From contig JAFQCK010000089.1 in the NCBI GenBank assembly GCA_017416465.1, forward strand, positions 30,039 to 94,038: a stretch of 64,000 nucleotides of DNA, read 5' to 3'. This DNA comes from Lachnospiraceae bacterium (lineage in GTDB: Bacteria; Bacillota; Clostridia; Lachnospirales; Lachnospiraceae). The position numbers were made by a program, and so were the translations under genes. Shown piece after piece: positions 26,663-35,151 of the stretch. The notes beneath the pieces were generated by a model. It made no database searches and was not told where the DNA came from. It saw only the letters and a program-made list of their open reading frames with translations. Each line of letters opens with the position of its first letter. The first letter of the stretch is position 1.

Positions 26663-28003
26663 ATGTTGCTTGAATTTAGAACAAAAAACTATAAGTCATT
26701 TGTGGAAGAGGCTGTGTTTTCTATGACAAAGGCACCGAAGCAGTCAGGATTGGATTATAGTTTATTAGATATAAAAATAAAGAAAAAAAGTATCAAGGGA
26801 CTTTGTTCCTCTGTTGTTTATGGTCCAAATGCTGCAGGAAAGACAAATATTATAGGGGCGATGGATGTGCTTCGTGCGATTGTTCTGCGTGGCAATATTA
26901 GAAATGCAGAAGAAAAGATGTCGCCAAATCCTGCATCAGGAGCATTGGAATTGATACCGAATAACAAATTAACCGAGTCTGAACCAGTTGAGTTCGCTAT
27001 AGATTTTTATGAAAATGATTTTCGTATCCAGTATGATTTAGCTATGGATTTGGGATTGTTCTTGGATGAAGAATACCCAAGAAAGATTACATTTGAAAAG
27101 CTTACTGTAAATGATGAAATGGTATACAGCAGAAATGGTGAACTTGAGTTTGGAAATCTTGTAGTTCTCAAAGATTATTTATCAGAAGTAACAGAATTGA
27201 ATACAGAGAGTGCTCTTGAGATTGCAAGAAACAGCCTGAATAGAGAAGAGTTGTTTTTGACAAATGGATTTAAGCTTATTTTGTCACAGAAATTTGCAAA
27301 GTTGATTACAGATTGGTTTACAAACAAGTTTATGGTAATATACCGAGCTGATTCTATGCAGTTGATAAAGCGCTTTACTGAACCGCAGAAAAAGACAGTT
27401 TATGTGGAGAAGACTACAGATAAAGCAGCGAAGCTGTTTGGTATTAATTCGAATGCGGTTGGATATGTGATAAGTGATGATGAGCCTGAAGGAAAGTTAT
27501 ATTCTATATTTAAAGATATTAAAAATAAAAGAAGAGCAGCAATTGCGGCGGAAATATTTGAATCCTATGGTACAATACGATTTGTAAATATGTTTCCTTT
27601 GGTTATAAAAGCAATGAAGACAGGCGGTACATTGGTGGTAGATGAATTTGATGCTTCTATTCATCCAATGGCTCTTATGAGCATAATTAATATTTTTCAT
27701 AATGATGATATTAATGTGAATGGTGCACAGCTTATTTTTAATACACATAATCCGATTTTCCTTAATTCAAATCTTTTTAGACGAGATGAAATTAAGTTTG
27801 TAGAGCGAGATGACGACACGCATTATAGTAGCTTGTATGCATTATCAGATTTTGGAACTACAGGAGACAGAGGTGTGCGTAAACATGAGGATTATATGAG
27901 CCGATATTTCGTAAGCCAGTATGGTGCGATTAAGGATATTGATTTTACACCGATTTTTGAAGAACTAATGATGGACGAAAAAGAGGTGGATTATGGCAAA
28001 TAA
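26663..28003 (+). CDS. AAA-family ATPase, RloA/AbiLi-like (COG1106 type)
   Basis: A 446-aa ABC/SMC-like ATPase of the AAA_15/AAA_21 group. It opens with the family start (LLEFRTKNYKSFVEEAVFS). Walker A is YGPNAAGKTN at ~51-60, Walker B is LVVDEFDASIHP at ~323-334, and the H-loop is FNTHN at ~358. It pairs with an overlapping RloB gene, the arrangement of Lactococcus AbiL (AbiLi/AbiLii) and of rloAB in type I restriction loci. Phage defence is inferred from that pairing. ATG 26663 follows GGAGGAAAGAAAG. Confidence 0.85.
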   Translation: MLLEFRTKNYKSFVEEAVFSMTKAPKQSGLDYSLLDIKIKKKSIKGLCSSVVYGPNAAGKTNIIGAMDVLRAIVLRGNIRNAEEKMSPNPASGALELIPNNKLTESEPVEFAIDFYENDFRIQYDLAMDLGLFLDEEYPRKITFEKLTVNDEMVYSRNGELEFGNLVVLKDYLSEVTELNTESALEIARNSLNREELFLTNGFKLILSQKFAKLITDWFTNKFMVIYRADSMQLIKRFTEPQKKTVYVEKTTDKAAKLFGINSNAVGYVISDDEPEGKLYSIFKDIKNKRRAAIAAEIFESYGTIRFVNMFPLVIKAMKTGGTLVVDEFDASIHPMALMSIINIFHNDDINVNGAQLIFNTHNPIFLNSNLFRRDEIKFVERDDDTHYSSLYALSDFGTTGDRGVRKHEDYMSRYFVSQYGAIKDIDFTPIFEELMMDEKEVDYGK

Positions 28004-28652
28004 GAAAACGACAAAGAAGTACTATTTTAGTGTAGAAGGCGAAACAGAATATTGGTATTTGAAGTGGTTACAAGACCTGATAAATGCCAATGAAGAGTCA
28101 AGATATAAGGTTTCATTTGAATGTACGGTAAATAAGAATCCATACAAATATGCGAAAAAGCTCAATGTATTGAATAAAACAGAAATTTATCATTTTTTTG
28201 ATTATGAAGGTGATGAAGAGATGTATGTCCAGAGATTCAAGGATGCCATGGATAATATGAAAAAGGCTCAGAACGCCGGAAAGCAGATTACTTATAAATC
28301 AGGATATAGCAATCTGACATTTGATTTATGGGTAATTCTACATATGACGAATTGTAATGGTGCTTATGCTCATAGAAAAAATTATATTACGGCGATTAAT
28401 CGGGCATTTGGTGAAAGTTTTGAAAGTATGGATGAGTTCAAAGAAGAAGACAAATTTAAGTGTTGTCTTAAGAAATTGGAACTATCAAATGTAATTGATG
28501 CCATTGAACGAGCAAAAACGATTATGAAGAGAAATCAAGATAATGGATACAAATTGCTTGAATATAAGGGATATAAGTATTACAAAGAAAATCCTGCACT
28601 TGCTGTGTGGGAAGCGATAGAGAAGATACTTAAGGAATGTGAATTGGTGTGA
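27993..28652 (+). CDS. RloB/AbiLii-like predicted nuclease partner
   Basis: A 219-aa protein overlapping the ATPase gene by 11 nt. RloB marks: an N-terminal FSVEGETEYWYLKWL with the Toprim-like acidic residue, an acidic FFDYEGDEE stretch, and the SNLTFDLWVILHM segment that corresponds to the family's SNxxFExWLLLHF. RloB is considered a Toprim-type nuclease effector whose action depends on the RloA ATPase. The second half is basic and helical. Function in abortive infection is inferred. Confidence 0.82.
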   Translation: MANKKTTKKYYFSVEGETEYWYLKWLQDLINANEESRYKVSFECTVNKNPYKYAKKLNVLNKTEIYHFFDYEGDEEMYVQRFKDAMDNMKKAQNAGKQITYKSGYSNLTFDLWVILHMTNCNGAYAHRKNYITAINRAFGESFESMDEFKEEDKFKCCLKKLELSNVIDAIERAKTIMKRNQDNGYKLLEYKGYKYYKENPALAVWEAIEKILKECELV

Positions 28653-28705
28653 GTGACGAATTGCTATGCATAAATTTGTTTAGTGGGTAAGAAATAATGT
28701 TAATG

Positions 28706-28733
28706 AGAGTCACCATGTGGTGGCTCTTGTTTA
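28706..28733 (+). terminator. Hairpin terminator after the RloB gene
   Basis: AGAGTCACC (28706-28714) pairs with GGTGGCTCT (28719-28727, one G-T pair) and is followed by TGTTTA. It separates the AbiL-like pair from the following nuclease gene, so these are two transcription units. Confidence 0.65.
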
Positions 28734-28758
28734 CAGTGATATATAAGGTAGGAATACT

Positions 28759-28986
28759 ATGGAAGAAAATAACATTATTGGATATTACGATTATTATTAT
28801 GATATGCATGAATATTCTTGTATAGGTAAAGGGGAAGGAAAACTGCATATAGATAGAGAACCAAATGATGTTCAAAGATTTTTTTATAATGATAAGGTAT
28901 GCCCTTTTTGCAAAACTATGCTGAAAAAAGTTTTTTGGGGGTTCGTTCAGAGCCAAGAGGTGGAGATTTATATGAAAGAGGATTAG
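28759..28986 (+). pseudogene. N-terminal (zinc-ribbon) frame of a frameshifted Mrr-type nuclease gene
   Basis: This 75-aa frame starts at ATG 28759 behind AAGGTAGGA. It carries the first zinc-ribbon pair (VCPFCK, residues ~47-51). The second pair (ECQNCKWW) lies in another frame at ~29000. Joining the frames by one added base in the A6-G-T6-G5 tract at 28924-28941 gives a continuous protein of about 300 aa. So the gene is disrupted, phase-variable, or affected by a sequencing error in this tract. The tail of this frame after the tract is nonsense. Confidence 0.7.
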
Positions 28987-29657
28987 TTCTTGAGTGCCAA
29001 AATTGTAAATGGTGGACATATAAATATCATTTTTCAGATGATGCTGATTTAGTGGATGAAGTTCGTTCGTTTTTTATTGATGAACGATATTATGGTATTA
29101 CTAAAAGTTTTAATATTAACGATAAGATGCTTCCTATTGAAGTTTTGATGGAAGAATTGAAGAAAAAACCAGAGAGACTTTATGATATAAATCCCTATAA
29201 GTTAGAGCAATTAGCACAAGAGATATTAAGAGGAGCATATGATTGCGAAGTATGTCATGTAGGAAAAACAGGAGATGGCGGTAAAGATTTAATTGTGTTA
29301 GAGTCGGATGAACCTATTCTTGTGCAGGTAAAACGTCGTGAAAATCCAAATCATGTAGAATTAATTAAAGGAGTTAGAGAATTTGTAGGGACACTTTTTA
29401 TAGAAGATAAGCGAAAGGGTATATATATATCAACTGCGAAAAGGTATTCTAAAGCTTCTAAAGAAGTGGCTGCTGAATTAATAAAAAATAGAAAATTGGA
29501 TTATTTTAAATTGGTTGATTATGATAAACTATGTTCTTTGATTGGAGATATTAAAGAAAGAAAACATTGGGACAAATTAGTTAAAACCTTTTATGAATGT
29601 AATAATGCAGGGGTATATGATAGCGAAGAGCTTATTCGTAGATATGAAGGGAACTAA
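28899..29657 (+). CDS. Restriction-endonuclease-like protein, Mrr-type catalytic domain (3' frame of the disrupted gene)
   Basis: The meaningful part begins about residue 14 (FLGVRSEPRGGDLYERG) with the second zinc-ribbon pair CQNC. A ~40-residue linker leads to a PD-(D/E)xK nuclease of the Mrr_cat type: LEQLAQEILRGAYDCE, the catalytic GDGGKDLIVL and VQVKRR, then GVREFVGTLF and GIYISTAKRYSKAS. Mrr-type enzymes cut modified or foreign DNA. It precedes the HEPN gene by 43 nt, suggesting one operon. Whether a working enzyme is made depends on the upstream frameshift. Confidence 0.78.
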   Translation: MPFLQNYAEKSFLGVRSEPRGGDLYERGLVLECQNCKWWTYKYHFSDDADLVDEVRSFFIDERYYGITKSFNINDKMLPIEVLMEELKKKPERLYDINPYKLEQLAQEILRGAYDCEVCHVGKTGDGGKDLIVLESDEPILVQVKRRENPNHVELIKGVREFVGTLFIEDKRKGIYISTAKRYSKASKEVAAELIKNRKLDYFKLVDYDKLCSLIGDIKERKHWDKLVKTFYECNNAGVYDSEELIRRYEGN

Positions 29658-29700
29658 TATTAAACAAAAAAATTCAAAGTTAAGAGAGGAGGACTATAAA

Positions 29701-31149
29701 ATGGATTTTACAGGACATTTGAGGATTGATAAGAAAAAGGTGGCTTTTAGTATGAAAGAGGGTAAAGTGGTATTAATCTATGATGATCAGTTTTCGGCAT
29801 TATTTCCGACAATGGTATGTGAAAAGGAGATTATAAAAGGGGTAACAACTGGAAATAGGGAAATAGTATTTATAAAAAGTCGATATAATAAGACGGCATT
29901 GGCTTATGGAGCATATGCATATTCATGCGGAAATACAGGATATATTAGTGATATTACAACTTTTGATAAGATATGTTTTTATGGAAAGCCAATAAATGTA
30001 TTTGCAGGATTAAATAAGGCGTTTAATGTTAATAAAAAAAAAGATATAATAAATCATATTATGAGTATAGAACAGCAATGGATTAGTAATTCAAATTATT
30101 CTACTCAGATAAAATGGAATAGGAGAGATATACAGCTTTCAATAGAATATGATATAGTTTCGGATTCGGAATATGATGACGAATATATTAGAAAAACTGT
30201 ACCAAAGATTTCATTAAAATTTCCGAAGATTATTAATATTAAAGAATTTCCGGATATCTATTTGATGGTATATGATTTCTTTGTTTTTTTGAATTTTAGA
30301 CGGAATATTAAGTTTGATAAAATAGTCTTACAAAGAAAAGATGAAGATGCTTTTAAAGATCTTGCAAATGTTATTATATTTGATAAAGATGATAGCAATA
30401 CATATGACAATACAGAAAGAAATTCTATCACATTACAACAATGTAAGGAAGAATTTGGAAAATTGTTTATGAGTGTTACAACGAGAAGAAAACGGAATAT
30501 ATATGATAGTTTTTATATTCCGGAAGATTCATCAAAGCATAGAGTAGTAACATATGAGAAGTATTTGTCTTGTGCTTTGAGTTTTGAAAGCGAGTATACA
30601 AGAACTCATGTGAATAAAAAAACAGTAAATGAAAAGTTTGCTAAAGTGCATGATACTTTTGGAGAATCATTGGAAAAAATGGAATATCTTTATGAAAAAA
30701 TACAAAGCGGAGAATTATCATTTCAAGATTTTAAAGCTATCTTCTTAAGAGAAGTTGATTATGATTACAAAAAATTGATTAGTGAATTTTCAAAAACAAG
30801 ACAAAGAGATTATAGCAAATATTATAAAAAAATAATTGATGAATTGGAAAGAATAGATTTTAGTTTGCAAGAAAAATATAGTAATGCTTTGAAAGAATAT
30901 ACCTATATTATCGAAGAAATAAAAAATAGATTGACAAAACATAATAAGGTTGAGTTAGATTCGGAAAGTAAGGCAGGAGAATTGTTCGCAGGTATGAGGA
31001 ATTCCATAGCTCATGGTGAACCATTAGAGATAGAACCAATACATTGTGTGTTATTTGAGTTAGCAAGAGTATTGATATATATAAATATTTTTTATAGTGT
31101 TGGTATAGAGGATGAGAGAATAAAAGAAATAGTAAATAAAATTTTTTAA
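29701..31149 (+). CDS. ApeA-like HEPN-domain protein (predicted RNase effector)
   Basis: A 482-aa protein. The N-terminal ~270 residues are beta-rich (LRIDKKKVAFSMKEGKVVLIY in part) as in the ApeA N-terminal domain. The C-terminal ~200 residues are helical and contain the HEPN RNase motif R-x4-H (RNSIAHG, R433/H438). ApeA HEPN proteins protect against phages, and HEPN domains commonly cleave tRNA or mRNA; both are inferred here. ATG 29701 follows GAGAGGAGG, while ATG 29593 inside the nuclease gene is rejected. A 90-nt gap separates it from the NACHT gene. Confidence 0.75.
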   Translation: MDFTGHLRIDKKKVAFSMKEGKVVLIYDDQFSALFPTMVCEKEIIKGVTTGNREIVFIKSRYNKTALAYGAYAYSCGNTGYISDITTFDKICFYGKPINVFAGLNKAFNVNKKKDIINHIMSIEQQWISNSNYSTQIKWNRRDIQLSIEYDIVSDSEYDDEYIRKTVPKISLKFPKIINIKEFPDIYLMVYDFFVFLNFRRNIKFDKIVLQRKDEDAFKDLANVIIFDKDDSNTYDNTERNSITLQQCKEEFGKLFMSVTTRRKRNIYDSFYIPEDSSKHRVVTYEKYLSCALSFESEYTRTHVNKKTVNEKFAKVHDTFGESLEKMEYLYEKIQSGELSFQDFKAIFLREVDYDYKKLISEFSKTRQRDYSKYYKKIIDELERIDFSLQEKYSNALKEYTYIIEEIKNRLTKHNKVELDSESKAGELFAGMRNSIAHGEPLEIEPIHCVLFELARVLIYINIFYSVGIEDERIKEIVNKIF

Positions 31150-31238
31150 TCTTTTTTTGGTGGAGTGCACAATTATGAATCAAGAATAAACGATTTTTAA
31201 TTGTTTTAAAATATAAAAACGGTAGGAGGAAATAAAAA

Positions 31239-33992
31239 ATGACAGAAGAGATAGGAGCTTTTATTACAGGTATTTTGTCTTCGGTTTTTGGAAATGAACT
31301 GAATGAAAAAAAGAATGAAAAAAAGTGTCAAAGAAAAAAGAGTAAGATTGAGAAAAATATATTAGATAAAATTGAAGCAAATATAAAGGAAGAATTTGAG
31401 AAAAATTGTGTAATAGAGAAAGTATTTAAAGAACAGTATTATGTAGATAAACAAGTGTGTCTTTTTAATGAAGATGATAAAAAGGAATTTATCAAAAGAT
31501 TTTTTGAAGAAAACAAGGAATTAAAGTATTTACAGAGTACATCAGTAGAGGGAGTGTTATCTGAATACCTTGACAAGATTAATGATATGCTTTTAGAAAT
31601 GTTAAGCGTTGGCGAGAAAACTTTATTAACTGTAATGAAAATAGAGGAGCATAAGCAAAGTGATAAATTGTCAAAAAAAATGGATGAAAGTACGAATACA
31701 ATTGTATCTAAATTGGAAGATATTAAAAATGAAATAAATAAAAATAGTATTCCTGTTTTAGAAGAAAATGATAAATTTTGCGGGGGATATGGAAAAAGAA
31801 AAGGAAAATGTCAAAATATAATAAATGAACAAGGAGAGCCGTATTGTGATGAGTGTTTAAATTTAAAGTATATGGATAAAATCATAGAATTATATAGGAT
31901 TCAAAAATACACTATTACTGTGGAGGATGGATATTTTATTGCAACATTGAAATTAGGTATTTTGCAGGCAAGAGCAATAGTATTTACTATTTACACAAAC
32001 AAGAAGAATGTTGACAAAACGGAAATTGCCACCGTGCTAGAAAATGTACAAAAAATCGGGAAATGTATTGAATACAACACAATACATGTAGTTACAAATA
32101 GCAACATATCTTCAATACATAAGGAAATGTTAAGTAAGAGTAACGTGGAAATTGTTACAGAAGAAAAAATAATTTCTGAAATAATGGATTTTACAATGTA
32201 TTTGAACAAAAAAATTGAAAAATATGAAAAGAATGATATACGAAAACATTTTATAGATATCTATGATGAAAATACAGAAGATTTATTAGAATATAGTATA
32301 GATGATTTTTTGTCTAGTTCTTCATTAAATGCATTTTTAATTTTAGGCGATTATGGTTGTGGGAAAACTTCTTTTTTGTTAGATTTGGAATATAAACTTG
32401 CTTGCCAATATGTTAATGGGGGTGGTGAGTATATACCATTATTTATTGAATTGAAAAAATATGCTAAAGCAATAGATTTTGAAAATTTATTTTTAGGTTT
32501 TTTTACTAATGAGTGTTGCTTGACAAATGGAAGTATGGAAACGTTTAAGTTTTTATTAAAACATAAAAAGTTTGTACTTTTATTTGATGGATTTGATGAA
32601 GTTGCAAAGAGAGTTGCCTTTGATGTTAAGTTTTCTGTATTTAGTGAGATATGCAAATTGGCTATTGGAAATACAAAAATAATTGTAACTAGTAGACCGA
32701 ATTATTTTCAAGAAAAAAAGGAATATAAGAATCTTATAGAAAATGCCCATTTGCAATTTGAACCTAATGATTTTAACAATGCAGAGTTTGAAGAAACATA
32801 TATAAAGGAGTTAAATCCAGAACAGGTTAAAACGTATATTGATTCTTTCAAAGAAGAACTTGGAAAATATGAAATTACTACAGAACAAATAAAATCTAAA
32901 ATACAGGAAATACATGATTTGACCGATTTAATAAAAAGACCTTTTTTGCTTAATATAATTATTAGTACATTACCCCAATTAATATCTGAACTTATGCAGG
33001 AGGGGAATATATCAAGTGTAAAGGTAAATGCGGCTGATTTGTATAAAAGATACACAGAAGTATGGTTGGAAAGGGAAGATTCTAAAGGTAAAACATTGAT
33101 TAGAAAGCAAGATAAGTTGTATTTTTGTAAGCATTTAGCATATAAAATGTTTTTAGACAATGAATATAGCATACATTTTAAGGAATTTCCATCGGAAATA
33201 AAAAATTATTTTTCAGATTTGAATAGGGTTGATGAAATTGATTATTTTAGCCATGATATCCAAAGTTGTTCTTTTTTGAATTCTGATGGTGATGGATATT
33301 TTAAGTTTATTCATAATTCGTTCATGGAGTATTTTGTAGCATGTACTATAGTTGAAAAATTGTATGACGTTAAAGAAAAGGATTATGCGCTAATAAATGG
33401 AATATTGGATAGGTCTTTTATTTCTAGCGAAATTGCATTGTTTATAAATGATATTTTGGACAGTAGCAAATATAAGAAAAAAGAATTAGTAATTGTTTTA
33501 GAAAAAATGTTAGATAATGTTAATGGCAATGTAAGAGAAAATATTATTACAATATTATCTAAAACTGCTCATAATATGAAGAATGTTATTGTGGATGGGG
33601 CAAACTATAGAAAATCTGACTTTAGCTATGCAAAGATATCAGATGTAACGATAAAAAATGTTGATTTTTCAGGGGCTGTGTTTTATAGGGCAACTATAGA
33701 AAATGTGTATTTTGTGAATTGTAGATTTAATAATTCACATTTTAATAAATCAATTTTACATAATGTTGATTTTTCAAATCAAAGCTTGGAAATAGCTGAC
33801 ATATCATATAGTGAGATTGAAGAATGCATATTTAGTAATTCTGTATTAGTTGAAGCAAAAATGTCAAGATCGAATGTGAAAAAATGTGATTTTAAAGATT
33901 GTGATATGTCAGGAATTGAAGTTGTTGGAACAGTATTTGAGAATAACTTTAATTATGAAAATGCGATAGGAGTTCCGTATGATATTAAGTAA
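31239..33992 (+). CDS. NACHT-domain STAND NTPase with C-terminal pentapeptide repeats
   Basis: A 917-aa protein. N-terminal helical region (~1-175, strongly charged, coiled-coil prone); a four-cysteine cluster at ~180-206 (CGGYGKRKGKC, YCDEC); an alpha/beta segment (~210-320, VTNSNISSIHKEML) resembling a degenerate restriction-nuclease fold; NACHT with Walker A GDYGCGKTSF (~370), Walker B LLFDGFDE (~447) and sensor VTSRPNYF (~482); a helical region; and 20-plus pentapeptide repeats of the A(D/N)LxX type (~785-905). Bacterial NACHT proteins sense phage components and trigger an N-terminal effector. Here the repeat half could be the sensor. Confidence 0.85.
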   Translation: MTEEIGAFITGILSSVFGNELNEKKNEKKCQRKKSKIEKNILDKIEANIKEEFEKNCVIEKVFKEQYYVDKQVCLFNEDDKKEFIKRFFEENKELKYLQSTSVEGVLSEYLDKINDMLLEMLSVGEKTLLTVMKIEEHKQSDKLSKKMDESTNTIVSKLEDIKNEINKNSIPVLEENDKFCGGYGKRKGKCQNIINEQGEPYCDECLNLKYMDKIIELYRIQKYTITVEDGYFIATLKLGILQARAIVFTIYTNKKNVDKTEIATVLENVQKIGKCIEYNTIHVVTNSNISSIHKEMLSKSNVEIVTEEKIISEIMDFTMYLNKKIEKYEKNDIRKHFIDIYDENTEDLLEYSIDDFLSSSSLNAFLILGDYGCGKTSFLLDLEYKLACQYVNGGGEYIPLFIELKKYAKAIDFENLFLGFFTNECCLTNGSMETFKFLLKHKKFVLLFDGFDEVAKRVAFDVKFSVFSEICKLAIGNTKIIVTSRPNYFQEKKEYKNLIENAHLQFEPNDFNNAEFEETYIKELNPEQVKTYIDSFKEELGKYEITTEQIKSKIQEIHDLTDLIKRPFLLNIIISTLPQLISELMQEGNISSVKVNAADLYKRYTEVWLEREDSKGKTLIRKQDKLYFCKHLAYKMFLDNEYSIHFKEFPSEIKNYFSDLNRVDEIDYFSHDIQSCSFLNSDGDGYFKFIHNSFMEYFVACTIVEKLYDVKEKDYALINGILDRSFISSEIALFINDILDSSKYKKKELVIVLEKMLDNVNGNVRENIITILSKTAHNMKNVIVDGANYRKSDFSYAKISDVTIKNVDFSGAVFYRATIENVYFVNCRFNNSHFNKSILHNVDFSNQSLEIADISYSEIEECIFSNSVLVEAKMSRSNVKKCDFKDCDMSGIEVVGTVFENNFNYENAIGVPYDIK

Positions 33993-34018
33993 TTGTACAA
34001 TATAATAAGTGATATATC

Positions 34019-34120
34019 AGCCCCAACATCTCGTCGTTCTGCCCCAAAACAAAAACAATAGTTAGAATCCAAAAGTTCAAAACAGATATATTTTCTGCCC
34101 CAACATAATCTTGGGGCAGA
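34019..34120 (+). repeat. GCCCCAA repeats ending in a perfect hairpin
   Basis: Three imperfect copies of a (C/T)AGCCCCAAC/CTGCCCCAA motif stand at about 34019, 34037 and 34096. The last forms a perfect 10-bp hairpin TCTGCCCCAA (34094-34103) with 34111-34120 around a 7-nt loop. No T-run follows. It lies just after the NACHT gene. Confidence 0.55.
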
Positions 34121-34230
34121 GCCAACACACATATCTTCGAAAATACAGTAAAATCAAACATTCTACACCAAATTCCGCAAAGCAGATGGCAGGCAACTAA
34201 GCGTTTAGCACAAGCGCAATAGATATTAAG

Positions 34231-34275
34231 AAAGAGTCGATACGAGTTTACTCGCAATCGGCTCTTTCTTTGTAT
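34231..34275 (+). terminator. Terminator-like hairpin
   Basis: AAAGAGTCGAT (34231-34241) pairs with 34257-34267 (one G-T pair), followed by CTTTG. An inner GAGT/ACTC pairing extends it. It probably ends the NACHT-containing operon. Confidence 0.65.
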
Positions 34276-34356
34276 CTATGGTGAGACGCACGGATATCGA
34301 GATGAAGCGAAGCGAAATCTAGATATACGCTTGTGCGTATGTGATTAAGTTTATAG

Positions 34357-34391
34357 AACCCTTGATTTTGTAGTGAAATCAAGGGTTTTTG
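34357..34391 (+). terminator. Strong intrinsic terminator
   Basis: A perfect 12-bp stem AACCCTTGATTT (34357-34368) with 34376-34387 is followed by TTT. The 33993-34500 stretch holds only these hairpins and repeats, and no gene I can support. Confidence 0.8.
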
Positions 34392-34509
34392 CGTGGACGG
34401 ACAAGAAGCGTTGGAAGAATTTATTAAGAAGTATTTATAGGTGATGAAAAATTTAAAAAGATAGTATATAATATTATCATATATCTCAAAAGGAAAGGTG
34501 TGTACAATT

Positions 34510-34932
34510 ATGAAAATACTAATCGATACAAACGTAGTAATAGATGCTTTATTGTCAAGAGAGCCATACAATAAAAGTGCAAATGATATTTTTACACTTT
34601 CTGCAAATCATATTGTAGAAATGTATATTACAGCGAGCTCTGTAACATACATATATCATTTGTTGGAGAAGAATTTAGATAATAATGATACAGCAAAACA
34701 GATGTTAGGCAAGTTATATACTCTTGCTCATGTTTTAGAAGTTACAGAATCTGATTGTAAGAATGCTTTAAACTCTCAGGTGGAAAATTATGAATATGCA
34801 CTTATAACTCAGGTTGCAAAAAGATGTAAATTTGATTTTATTATTTCTCGTAACGGTGAAGAATATAAAGAAGGAAAAATAAATACAATTACTCCGGATG
34901 AATTTGTAAAAATTGCAAAAGGAACTTGTTAA
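34510..34932 (+). CDS. PIN-domain protein (VapC-like, PIN_3 type), possibly inactive
   Basis: A 140-aa PIN protein. It keeps the first acidic site (ILIDTNVVIDALLSRE, D6) and the ITASSVTYIYHLL and PDEFVKI features of the PIN_3 family. Where the family normally reads DFEDAL it reads NYEYAL, so two acidic metal ligands are lost, and the ITRN-x-x-DF end reads ISRNGEEY. No antitoxin gene lies next to it. Either an orphan degenerate toxin or a non-catalytic PIN protein. ATG 34510 follows AAGGAAAGGTG. Confidence 0.75.
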   Translation: MKILIDTNVVIDALLSREPYNKSANDIFTLSANHIVEMYITASSVTYIYHLLEKNLDNNDTAKQMLGKLYTLAHVLEVTESDCKNALNSQVENYEYALITQVAKRCKFDFIISRNGEEYKEGKINTITPDEFVKIAKGTC

Positions 34933-34934
34933 AT

Positions 34935-35040
34935 GATAGTAATAGTCAGCACTAAAAATTCGCAAAGTGACACTTATGTGCTTTTTTCGCTACTTTGTAG
35001 CTAACTTTGCTCATTTTATGGCTGAACTGTTACAAATAAT
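34935..35040 (+). repeat. Dispersed intergenic repeat, copy A
   Basis: Shares with copy B (47954-48131) the blocks ATAGTAATAGT, AAATTCGCAAAGT, a GCAC/GTGC-type inner hairpin with GTGCTTTT, CGCTAC, AGCTAACTTTG, TCATTTT and ATGRCTGAACTGTTAYAAA. The CAAAGT and ACTTTG ends are complementary, so it can fold. Copy A lacks the long hairpin present in B. Confidence 0.7.
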
Positions 35041-35061
35041 AATTGTAATAAGAAAAAGATG

Positions 35062-35110
35062 TTGACAAATATTTGATTTTGGACTAGAATTTTGGTTAGT
35101 GAATACTAAC
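35062..35110 (+). promoter_or_regulatory. Promoter and dyad operator of the HMA-domain gene
   Basis: TTGACA (35062-35067), 17-bp spacer, TAGAAT (35085-35090). Just downstream is a perfect inverted repeat GTTAGT-GAAT-ACTAAC (35095-35110) over the likely transcription start. A metal-responsive repressor is a reasonable inference from the gene controlled. Confidence 0.78.
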
Positions 35111-35151
35111 TACAAAATATAAGCAAGTATTTGTGCTATGAAAGGATTATT

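Noticed and set aside
28921-28941. Programmed -1 ribosomal frameshift in the nuclease gene
   Set aside because: In the upstream frame the codons read CTG AAA AAA GTT TTT TGG, which gives no X-XXY-YYZ heptamer. Tract-length variation or error explains it better.
25693-34391. Direct repeats flanking the defence island (attL/attR)
   Set aside because: The terminators at the two ends look similar in form but not in sequence. No duplicated target or integrase gene was seen.
34393-34440. Possible 15-residue antitoxin remnant (VDGQEALEEFIKKYL) before the PIN gene
   Set aside because: Too short to identify, begins inside a terminator and has no ribosome site.
33985-34571. Two minus-strand ORFs in the gap after the NACHT gene
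   Set aside because: They read through terminators and hairpins, have no ribosome sites, and show no recognisable protein features.
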